A stretch of 36,035 bases of DNA from Silanimonas sp965368785. Its GTDB lineage: Bacteria > Pseudomonadota > Gammaproteobacteria > Xanthomonadales > Xanthomonadaceae. A model generated the notes under the pieces. It did no database searches. It saw only the letters and a list, made by a program, of their open reading frames with translations, and was not told where the DNA came from. This document shows, piece by piece, positions 25,571-33,705 of this stretch. The stretch is from positions 1 to 36,035 of the forward strand of contig CBDUOG010000016.1 in assembly GCA_965368785.1 (NCBI GenBank). Reading direction: 5' to 3'. Made by a program: the position numbers and the translations under genes. Numbering within the stretch: position 1 is the stretch's first letter; every line of letters starts with the position of its first letter.

Positions 25571-27688
25571 ATGCCTTTACCCATAACGAAGAATCAATCA
25601 GTCGAGACCTGGCGCAAGTACCTGCCGGCGCAGTTGGTGGAGGCGGCAAGTGCGCGCTCGGACAGGTTGGCGCAGTTAAATGAAATGTTTGGGTTGCTGG
25701 CCAGCTTGCAGGCCGATGAGGAAATGATGCTTGCCACCGCGATTCAGATGCTGGATCTGCAGGACTGTGAGCACACCAAGGCCTTGCTGGAGAAGCATGC
25801 AGGCCTTAGCCCGCTGCTCGACGGGTTACAGGCAAGTACACAGGTTTGGTCGATCTGGGCCCAGAGTGAAGGTCATAAGAATAGTGAGGGCTTGCGCCGC
25901 CTATTGCTGGCGATCATTCGCGACTTGCGTGTGGTGCCGCTATTACTTTCGGGGCTACTGGTTGATCTGCGTTTTCTGGTTCAGAGCAAAGATCCGGAAC
26001 GCCAACAAAAAGCACGACTGGCACGGGACATACACGTGCCACTGGCCAATCGTCTTGGGATTTGGCAGCTCAAATGGGAAATGGAGGATTTGGCGTTTCG
26101 CATACTGGACCCTGAGACCTACCAGAAAATCGCCGACATGCTCGATGAGCGGCGCAGTGACCGTGAGAAGTTTCTAGAGGATGTCCGCGAAATTATTGAA
26201 GTGGCAGTTAAGGAAGCCGGGGTCGAGGCGAAAATTGCGGCCCGGCCGAAGCATATCTACAGCATCTGGAAAAAAATGACGCGCAAAGGTGTGCCCTTCA
26301 GCGAACTCTATGATGTTCGCGCGGTACGTGTTTTGGTCAAAGATATTCCGGCTTGCTACGCCGTACTGGGGGTAATACATCAACTATGGATACCGATCGC
26401 CGCCGAGTTCGATGACTACATTGCTCATCCAAAAGGTAATAATTATCGTTCTTTGCACACGGCCGTCGTCGGTCCGGAAGGCAAGACACTTGAAGTGCAG
26501 ATCCGAACTCACGAAATGCATGAACATTCGGAGTTGGGTGTAGCGGCCCATTGGCGATACAAAGAAGGCTCGGGGCATCAAGCCGATTTATCTTTTCAAA
26601 AAAAGGTAAATTGGATGCGGCAACTTTTGGATCGTGATGAGACATCGGAAGATCAATTGCTCGACCGATTCAGTACCGAACTGATTGAGGATCGAGTTTA
26701 TCTACTGACGCCCAAGGGTGAAGTATTTGACTTGCCGAAGGGAGCCACCGTTCTGGATTTTGCCTACCATGTACATACCGAGGTCGGGCATCGCTGTATT
26801 GGTGCCAAGGTTAATGGCCGCATCGTACCGCTGACATATCAACCCAAAAGCGGTAATCAGATCGAAATCCTGACAAATAAAACGCCACAACCGCGACGTG
26901 ATTGGTTGATGCCCGGTAGCAGCTTTCTGGCAACGGGGCGCGCGCGCGACAAGGTTAGGGCATGGTTTCATAAGCTTGATCGCGCCAGAAACATCTCTGA
27001 TGGAAAAGAGATACTGGAAAAGGAACTCAGACGCACTAACCTGTTACAAGCCGATTTGGATCTGGTATTGAGCAAATTGAACTGCTCGACGATCGAAGAG
27101 CTCCATGTCGCTTTGGCTTTAGGTGACGTTGGGCCAAATCAAGTCAGCAGAGCACTACATGAGGCCTTAAGAGTTGACGATAACGCGAAGGTTTCAACGA
27201 TCAGCCACACTGCGCCTAAGTCATTGCCTCAGCGCAAAACCGTTCAAGGAGTGAGTGTTGAGGGTATTGGAAATTTATTAACTCAGATTGCCAGGTGCTG
27301 CCAGCCGGTTCCCGGTGATTCGGTTGTTGGTTATTTAACCAAAGGGCGCGGTGTGAGTATTCACCGTGACACGTGCAAGTCGTTTCTGCGATTAAGCGAG
27401 CGCTGGCCGGAGCGTGTCATCGATGTCGATTGGGGCAATGGAAAGCAAAAAGATTATTCGGTTGCGATCATTATTCATGCGGCTGATCGTAAGTATCTGA
27501 TCAAAGACTTCTCAACATTGCTCGCACAGCAAAACGTGCACTTGGAGTCGATAAGCAGCAAGGTGCTCAAGCACAATCGGGGTGTTGAGCTTCATGCAGT
27601 CATCCGGGTCGTCGATTACGGCGTGCTCTCGATGGTATTAACACGCATTTCGGAACTCGAAGGCGTAACGGATGCCTTTAGGGTATGA
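25571..27688 (+). CDS. relA: GTP pyrophosphokinase RelA (synthetase-only (p)ppGpp synthase)
   Basis: RelA makes (p)ppGpp on ribosomes stalled by uncharged tRNA. The 705-residue protein has an N-terminal pseudo-hydrolase region without the HD metal-binding motif (LLLAIIRDLRVVPLLLSGLL), then the synthetase: RPKHIYSIWKK (from 225), LYDVRAVRVLV and the E279-F280-D281-D282 (ExDD) motif that marks RelA rather than bifunctional SpoT, followed by HPKGNNYRSLHT. The TGS domain (about 376-436), the CC/zinc-finger region (ARCCQPVPGDSVVGYLTKG...IHRDTC) and a C-terminal ACT domain (about 627-705) complete the usual order. ATG 25571 has no clear Shine-Dalgarno. The downstream TPR gene starts in an ATGA overlap, suggesting co-transcription. 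Confidence 0.95.
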   Translation: MPLPITKNQSVETWRKYLPAQLVEAASARSDRLAQLNEMFGLLASLQADEEMMLATAIQMLDLQDCEHTKALLEKHAGLSPLLDGLQASTQVWSIWAQSEGHKNSEGLRRLLLAIIRDLRVVPLLLSGLLVDLRFLVQSKDPERQQKARLARDIHVPLANRLGIWQLKWEMEDLAFRILDPETYQKIADMLDERRSDREKFLEDVREIIEVAVKEAGVEAKIAARPKHIYSIWKKMTRKGVPFSELYDVRAVRVLVKDIPACYAVLGVIHQLWIPIAAEFDDYIAHPKGNNYRSLHTAVVGPEGKTLEVQIRTHEMHEHSELGVAAHWRYKEGSGHQADLSFQKKVNWMRQLLDRDETSEDQLLDRFSTELIEDRVYLLTPKGEVFDLPKGATVLDFAYHVHTEVGHRCIGAKVNGRIVPLTYQPKSGNQIEILTNKTPQPRRDWLMPGSSFLATGRARDKVRAWFHKLDRARNISDGKEILEKELRRTNLLQADLDLVLSKLNCSTIEELHVALALGDVGPNQVSRALHEALRVDDNAKVSTISHTAPKSLPQRKTVQGVSVEGIGNLLTQIARCCQPVPGDSVVGYLTKGRGVSIHRDTCKSFLRLSERWPERVIDVDWGNGKQKDYSVAIIIHAADRKYLIKDFSTLLAQQNVHLESISSKVLKHNRGVELHAVIRVVDYGVLSMVLTRISELEGVTDAFRV

Positions 27689-29145
27689 GCAAGCATAGCT
27701 GGGATCGTCAGATTATCGTGATTGTTGCGCTGCTTTTGTGCGGTCTTCTCGCATTTTCCTGGTTGCAACGTGCAGCAATCGGATCATGGTTGGTTGCCAC
27801 CAATCAGGTTGAAGGGCTCATTCAAAGTGCTCAGGAGCAGATGAGCGCGGTACCGCTGCAAGCTTCGAATCTGCAAAGTGCGCGTCAGATGTTGCTGGCG
27901 GCAATTGCGGTTGATCCAGATGATCGTATAGCGCAGGAACAGATGAATCGACTCGCAGACCTGGCGATTGAGTACGGCAAGCATGAGTTAGCTGAGGGCA
28001 ATCTGGATAGTGCCAGGCAATACTTAGCGATTGCCGAGCAGGTGCGACCGGCAGACACCGCTATCGCAGCTCATCTCGAAACGATTCGAACCAGGCAGAA
28101 GGATACAGATCTCGAGTCGCTTTTGACGCGGGCGCTTAGTGTTGAGTCGGATCAACAGCGATCCGCACTGAGGCTTTTTCAAACAGCTCTGGAGTTAGAC
28201 CCTGCTAATGCAGTAGCTCGTGCTGGTTTGACGCGTCAATTAGACCATTTGGCGGATCAAGCTGAGCAGGCGTTGCAGACTGGTCATTGGCGCCTGGCGC
28301 AAAAGCTAGTGTTGGAGATCCGAGAGTATGACAGCGCGCATCTGGCATTGCCCGAGCTTATGGCGAGCGTGCAGAAGGCCAAAAAATCAGCATTTAGGAA
28401 GCAGGCAGACCAAATCTCAAGGGTTCAGCAGCTCATAGAGCAGCGAAAGATTATTGAAGCCTTGGAGTTGGTTGAGACAGCTGAATTATTTGATCATCCT
28501 GATCTACCGACGATACTCGATCAGTGTACCGATCAGTTTCTGCAAGAGGCTCTGGAAGGTGCACGCTCGCGCCACTTTCAGCAGTCGCAGCGCGCCTTAT
28601 ACTTTGCTGCTTTATGTCGACCCGAGAGTCAGGCGATTGCGCAGACTAAAGGTCGCATTGATGTGTTGAGTGAGGCCGCACGCGCGGTAGAGCATAACGG
28701 CAGGGTGCCGATGTCAGAGGTCGTGCCGAAGGCTTATGCACGCATTGCACAGGGCGCACTCATTGAACCATTTGGCGATAGTGCGTGGGATTATCTGCTG
28801 CAGATATCGCAGCGCGACCCGGAAAATGTTCAGCTGCCCGCTATTCGCGAGCAATTTTTGCAGGCTGCCGTTTCGTGTTTTGACAGTGCGATCAGCAACA
28901 ACCGGTTGCAGCGGGCAACAATTTGCTTCGATGCGGTTGCAGTCATTGACAAGCGCCGCGCCCAATCGGTTTCAGGCCGGCTCGTGAGCTCCTGGCTCGG
29001 TGTCATTGAGGAGCGCCTGCGCCACGGTCAGGTTGAGTCGGCGAGCGCCGCATTGGCGGTGGTTATGCGCATTGATCCGCAGCGTGCGGAGCTTGATGAA
29101 TTACAGCGCAGATTGATTACGATCCGGCGCGGGCTGATCAATTAA
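27685..29145 (+). CDS. Membrane-anchored TPR-like repeat protein
   Basis: No named function is recognised. The 486-residue protein has one N-terminal membrane helix (about 10-28, IIVIVALLLCGLLAF) with short cytoplasmic end and a long periplasmic part made of TPR-like helical hairpins with Asp-Pro starts (AIAVDPDDRIAQEQ, ALELDPANAVARA, SQRDPENVQLPAI, VMRIDPQRAELDELQ). LLLC is not a lipobox because the residue before Cys is Leu. The start overlaps relA by ATGA, so it is co-translated with RelA. The stop overlaps the convergent glycosyltransferase gene by four bases. It could be a scaffold or an activator of envelope enzymes such as PBP1b; this is inference. Confidence 0.8.
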   Translation: MSKHSWDRQIIVIVALLLCGLLAFSWLQRAAIGSWLVATNQVEGLIQSAQEQMSAVPLQASNLQSARQMLLAAIAVDPDDRIAQEQMNRLADLAIEYGKHELAEGNLDSARQYLAIAEQVRPADTAIAAHLETIRTRQKDTDLESLLTRALSVESDQQRSALRLFQTALELDPANAVARAGLTRQLDHLADQAEQALQTGHWRLAQKLVLEIREYDSAHLALPELMASVQKAKKSAFRKQADQISRVQQLIEQRKIIEALELVETAELFDHPDLPTILDQCTDQFLQEALEGARSRHFQQSQRALYFAALCRPESQAIAQTKGRIDVLSEAARAVEHNGRVPMSEVVPKAYARIAQGALIEPFGDSAWDYLLQISQRDPENVQLPAIREQFLQAAVSCFDSAISNNRLQRATICFDAVAVIDKRRAQSVSGRLVSSWLGVIEERLRHGQVESASAALAVVMRIDPQRAELDELQRRLITIRRGLIN

Positions 29146-32100
29146 GACATTAGTACTTTAAACGTATCCAACAGTGCGCGACGTGCCACGTCATCCGAGA
29201 ATTTTTCTGCGGTATTCAGAAGACCGGCTTCTGCCAGTGTTTTCCACAGCACCGGGTCTTGATGCAGGCGCAGTACGCGCGCAGCGAAGTCAGATGCGTT
29301 ATCTGCGATGAGTACGTCTTGCTCATCGCGCAAACCCATGCCTTCCACAGCGCAATGAGTGCCGACCACCGGAAGTCCAAGAGACAGCGCCTGATTGATC
29401 TTCCCCTTAACACCAGCGCCGTAGCGCAAGGGTGCGATGGATACACGGCACTTATCAAGCAGTGGGATCAAATCAGCGACGTAGCCATGCACAACGATGC
29501 CGTTTTTTCCGTGCAATTCAATCACGGATTCCGGAGCGTCACTGCCCGCAAGATGTAGACCGATGCCCGGGTCAGCCGCATAAATAATCGGCCATATCTC
29601 AGTCGCAAACCAAAGGACTGCGTCCACATTGGGTGGGTGGCGATAGCCGCCGACGAATACGACATCGTGGCGTTCTTCAAAGCCCGGCCCGAGTCCGCGA
29701 ACGTGATGGATGTTCGACATGATTTCGATATGCGCCGTTGCTACCTCATCGGCAAGTAAGGCCTTTTCAACGGGACTGACAACCCACGTGACGTCGACCT
29801 CGCGCATCAGGCTTAACTCTGAGCGCTTGGAATCTTTCGCGCGTGCAATCAGCGCCGGATCATTCTTCTGCGCTGCTTCGCGTTCTTCCCGTAAATAGTG
29901 CAAATCGACCGTGTCAAAAATAATTTTTGCCTTCGGTGCGTATGCTTTGATTAATGGCAGCAGGGGCGAAAGCACGTAGTGGCGACTCACCAGAATTGTC
30001 TGAAAGCGCTTTCCGTGTTGCTTAAGCCAATCCGGGATGCTGCCCAGATGGGGTTGAGACCACACTTCCACACCCATGTCCTGCAATCGTCGGCTGTATT
30101 CACCATCCCAGTGGCCGTTCTCAGCAAAGAAACTGACCGCGCAGCCTTCCTTGCACAGCAACCGTAAAATTTCAAACATGCGCAAGGATCCGGAATCACG
30201 ATCGGGCATCGGCGTGCACGCATCGATCACCAGAACGTTCATCCGCGCCCGATGATTGCGGGCATAGATGACATCGGAGCCCGGTTCCGGGTGTTTACGC
30301 AAAGTCTTTGACCAACGTTCGCGAAATTTTTTCTGGTTGATCACCTGGAAGCTCTTAGTTCCCTGGCTCAAATCGGTACCCGAGCTGGCACCCTCAAAGT
30401 GAATCACTTCCGAGGCTGGCTGGACCCGAACCTTGAGACCGTGACTGCGGACCTTCATCGCCAAATCGGTGTCTTCGTAGTAAGCCGGTGCATAGTGCGC
30501 ATCGAACCCATCGAGGGCTTCAAACACGCTTCGTGCAATGGCGATAGCAGCGCCAGAACAGTAATCAACTTCACGGACGAAGTTGTACATCGGATGATCA
30601 GGGTCCTCGAAGCGACCGTAGTTCCACCCGGAGCCATCAGAAAAAACGATACCGCCGGATTCCTGCAGTCTTCCGTCGGCGTAGATCAACTTACTGCCAG
30701 CTAAGCCGGTATCCGGATGTTGATGAAACGTCATTAATAACTGATCGAGCCAGCCTGGCCGAACGCAGGTATCGTTATTCAGGAAGACCAGGTACCTACC
30801 CTGCGCGATTGCCGCACCGGCGTTGCAACTGGCAATAAACCCGGCGTTATGTTTGTTCTTTAAATAGCGCAAGCCATCTATGCGCGGTAGCACGGTGCCG
30901 CTGGCATCGGTTGACGCATCGTCGACCACTATAACTTCAAAGGGCGTTTCGTCCTGACTGGCCAAAAGGCTTTCCAGACAACCCATAGTGAGCGACAAAT
31001 TATTAAATACCGGGATGATTATCGATGCCAGAACCGGATCCGGCTGAGTAAACGCCAATCGGATATCTATGCTTTGTGCATCTGCGTGCGTACCTTGCTG
31101 ACGCTGCAGAAGAGTCTGTTTAACTCGTTTGAAAGTCTCAGTAAAGCCGCGTGAGCGCAGGCTCTGCAGGCCGCGAGCAATGAGTAATCGAATGCGGTGT
31201 AGGCGATATCTGATTGCCAGCAGTGAATCGCGGCTTCGATCGAGCAGTGCCGTATATGTTCTAACGAAAGGTCGATTGAGCTTGGTCTGGGCCGATGCAA
31301 GCTGGGTCGATAAAGAGTCGCGTTGGCTTACCGCCACATCGCGCTGACGAGCTAAATCGGATACATCGGTTTCGTAAAAACGATAGGACTCGGCGAGGCG
31401 GGATTGCAGGTCGTCAACATGCGACTGCACCACGTTAATTTGTGCACGAATAGAGTCTTGTTCTGATTTGGCAACTTCCAGTTCTTGTTGTAGCTCGCGT
31501 TTATCCGTCTGCAGCGCAGTCAATTCGTTCCGGGTCGCCTGCAAGTTCGCTGCAACGAGCTCGGCGTTGCGCTTTTGCATGCGTAATAAGTCACCGGCCA
31601 GTTCTATTTGCGGCCCAATATCTGCTTCATGCTCAATATTAAGTGCAGCACCAAACTGGCTATCACAGCTTTTGCTGATGATCTCAAGTAGCTCGCCAAA
31701 ACCGCCAAGCAGTTTCTGCCGTTGGTCGATCAGTTGTTGCGCATGTTCATCTGCTTGCGCATACAGACGTTGCAGGTTGCGTCCAGCGTGAGCGGACGCG
31801 TAAATCATTTGCAGCGTTTCGGCACGGCAGAGACGATCGTAGGTTTCCTCATCGTCAGCGGCCCGAAAAGTCGGCATGCCCGGGCTGCTGCGATGAATCG
31901 CCTGCCACTGCCGCACATGTTCAACTGGCTCAAGTCCGGCGAGCTTGGGATCAGCCGGGTGAACGTTTGCTTTACCGGCAAGTACATCGCGCAAGTAGTT
32001 AGCAATTGAAGCGGCGTCAGGTGGTAACAGCGCCGCTGGAATTGTCGAGTTATTCGCGGCGAGTCGCTCGGCATAGGCACCCGACGCGACTGCAGCAATC

Positions 32101-33644
32101 GGAACTTCAAGCACAAGCATCTCGCTGAGTACGTAGCCCCAGCTTTCGGCGGCCATCGACGGCAAAAGGGCGAGATGCGGATGAAACTGTTCAAGCAATG
32201 ACGGCAGTTGTTCGGGCGTATATTCGGCCACGGTATCGACTTGATCAAAGCTGCGAAACGCATCGGCCGACGTTCCGCAGCCCAGTAATAGCCACCGGAC
32301 TGAATTTCCTAGTTGCGGGATAAGCTCACGCAGCAGGGCTTCCCCTTTGCTGCCGGCAATTCTTCCGGGCACGATGACTCTGATCGGCTCGTTTCGAACT
32401 CTCAGTGCAGGTTGCACGGCTGTAGTAAACGATGGTCTGGCGTGTGCAATCTGCTGCCACTTGGCCTGTGCAAATTTTGGCTGCAATGTTTCCCAGCATC
32501 GTCGAATCGACAGGCTGGGATGAATAATCGGAATGTGGCGACTGATCAGCTCATCGCACAGCGCTTCGCTTAGCTTTGACCAGAATTCGACCTGTGATTC
32601 TACAAAGCGAAACTGGTCACTCTGCGCGTCAATATGAGATTGAAGTTGGCCAATATCTAACTCTGTAATGGCGGTGGGTTCGTGTAGAACGGGCCAAAGC
32701 GGATACAGGTCGTGACTGCACAGTATCGTCGGAGTTGATGTTCTGAGAACATCAAGGCTGTGCCCGATCAGCGAAGACACGCGTATTTCGGCAACCGCCC
32801 ACTCGCTAACAACAGCGCTAAGAATGGATTGATACTCCGCGTGTGACGTCGCGGTCGAATTGATCGCATTGCGCAGACGCCACTGACACAGCGGTTGAGC
32901 ATCTAAGTCTGCGTACAGAAATAGTCGCTGACCGTATTGGCGCGACTGCCAGGACCCTGCGGCAACCAACACCAGGTGAGTTGTTAGCGGGTCGGCCGCG
33001 GCTTGCTGGCGTACGAATGTTTCAATGCCACCACCCCAACTATGCAAAATATGCAGAACCACACGGCCCGGCTGAGGCGTTCCTCGTGCTAACGGCAATC
33101 CTCGATCAGCCGCATGCGAAATGCTGCTATGCAGGTGCTGAAGTGCGGGGTTCTGAGAGGCTGGAATCGAGTCGCCGCCTGCATCGCTGAGCGCGCAGCC
33201 CAGCACTGCAGTGCGAAATACGGTCGGATCGAAATCGGCAGAACCATCGCCCAATCGGGTAAGCGAATGGTCAAACCATAGGCTGCAGTGCCAGTTAATA
33301 TGCCGGCAGGGCAGCGCGGCATGAGCACCGTAATGCCAAAACAACCCGACCAGATCCGCTGCAGGTTGCGCAGCAAGCAAGGAAGCGGCAGCTGAATGAC
33401 CGGTCACCGAAACGATGTCTAGCTGAGCACGACAGTCCAGTGCGCGCAGTAATTCTATGCTCGACTGCGCGAGCTCGGTGTCCTCGGCCAACAGGAGCAG
33501 GTCGCGCCCGGGCCATTCCTGCGCGGCGTGTTTTAGCGCGTTAAGCGCCGCCTGCGGGTGAGTGCCTGGGTCCGAGGTGAGCGCCCGCCAGCGCACGATG
33601 ACTGGCTGCAACTCGGTATTCAGGCTGAACGAGGACAAATTCAC
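29142..33644 (-). CDS. Very large multi-domain glycosyltransferase (GT4, coiled coil, GT2, GT4)
   Basis: A 1500-residue protein, soluble by sequence (no membrane helices seen). Residues 1-190 resemble a decayed GT2 half-domain. A first GT4 unit spans about 194-560, beginning VVLHILHSWGGGIETFV and with an E-x7-E motif (E500, E508). Residues 680-790 form a coiled coil (RNELTALQTDKRELQQELE). A GT2 domain spans about 870-1130: ASIIIPVFNN, VVDDAS (D908-D909), FLNND (956-958 as the metal-binding DxD equivalent) and E1057-D1058 in YYEDTDLAMKV, intact. A second GT4 unit (about 1135-1490) has FVGGYRHPPNVDAV and APLRYGAGVKGKINQAL. It probably builds surface polysaccharide; the substrate is unknown. The GTG start at 33642-33644 has a weak ribosome site. 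Convergent with the TPR gene, divergent from mrcB. Confidence 0.88.
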   Translation of the reverse strand: MNLSSFSLNTELQPVIVRWRALTSDPGTHPQAALNALKHAAQEWPGRDLLLLAEDTELAQSSIELLRALDCRAQLDIVSVTGHSAAASLLAAQPAADLVGLFWHYGAHAALPCRHINWHCSLWFDHSLTRLGDGSADFDPTVFRTAVLGCALSDAGGDSIPASQNPALQHLHSSISHAADRGLPLARGTPQPGRVVLHILHSWGGGIETFVRQQAAADPLTTHLVLVAAGSWQSRQYGQRLFLYADLDAQPLCQWRLRNAINSTATSHAEYQSILSAVVSEWAVAEIRVSSLIGHSLDVLRTSTPTILCSHDLYPLWPVLHEPTAITELDIGQLQSHIDAQSDQFRFVESQVEFWSKLSEALCDELISRHIPIIHPSLSIRRCWETLQPKFAQAKWQQIAHARPSFTTAVQPALRVRNEPIRVIVPGRIAGSKGEALLRELIPQLGNSVRWLLLGCGTSADAFRSFDQVDTVAEYTPEQLPSLLEQFHPHLALLPSMAAESWGYVLSEMLVLEVPIAAVASGAYAERLAANNSTIPAALLPPDAASIANYLRDVLAGKANVHPADPKLAGLEPVEHVRQWQAIHRSSPGMPTFRAADDEETYDRLCRAETLQMIYASAHAGRNLQRLYAQADEHAQQLIDQRQKLLGGFGELLEIISKSCDSQFGAALNIEHEADIGPQIELAGDLLRMQKRNAELVAANLQATRNELTALQTDKRELQQELEVAKSEQDSIRAQINVVQSHVDDLQSRLAESYRFYETDVSDLARQRDVAVSQRDSLSTQLASAQTKLNRPFVRTYTALLDRSRDSLLAIRYRLHRIRLLIARGLQSLRSRGFTETFKRVKQTLLQRQQGTHADAQSIDIRLAFTQPDPVLASIIIPVFNNLSLTMGCLESLLASQDETPFEVIVVDDASTDASGTVLPRIDGLRYLKNKHNAGFIASCNAGAAIAQGRYLVFLNNDTCVRPGWLDQLLMTFHQHPDTGLAGSKLIYADGRLQESGGIVFSDGSGWNYGRFEDPDHPMYNFVREVDYCSGAAIAIARSVFEALDGFDAHYAPAYYEDTDLAMKVRSHGLKVRVQPASEVIHFEGASSGTDLSQGTKSFQVINQKKFRERWSKTLRKHPEPGSDVIYARNHRARMNVLVIDACTPMPDRDSGSLRMFEILRLLCKEGCAVSFFAENGHWDGEYSRRLQDMGVEVWSQPHLGSIPDWLKQHGKRFQTILVSRHYVLSPLLPLIKAYAPKAKIIFDTVDLHYLREEREAAQKNDPALIARAKDSKRSELSLMREVDVTWVVSPVEKALLADEVATAHIEIMSNIHHVRGLGPGFEERHDVVFVGGYRHPPNVDAVLWFATEIWPIIYAADPGIGLHLAGSDAPESVIELHGKNGIVVHGYVADLIPLLDKCRVSIAPLRYGAGVKGKINQALSLGLPVVGTHCAVEGMGLRDEQDVLIADNASDFAARVLRLHQDPVLWKTLAEAGLLNTAEKFSDDVARRALLDTFKVLMS

Positions 33645-33705
33645 AAGCTAAACATCCGCTTAAGCTGCGCTACACTGCGCAAAGACATCACTATTATCAC
33701 TTCAC

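Noticed and set aside
27685..27771. Lipobox in the TPR protein (LLLC)
   Set aside because: The residue before Cys is Leu, not Gly/Ala/Ser, and the hydrophobic segment continues past it, so a membrane anchor is more likely.
29142..33644. Horizontal transfer of the large glycosyltransferase gene
   Set aside because: No flanking repeats, integrase, tRNA or obvious shift in base or codon use by eye compared with neighbours.
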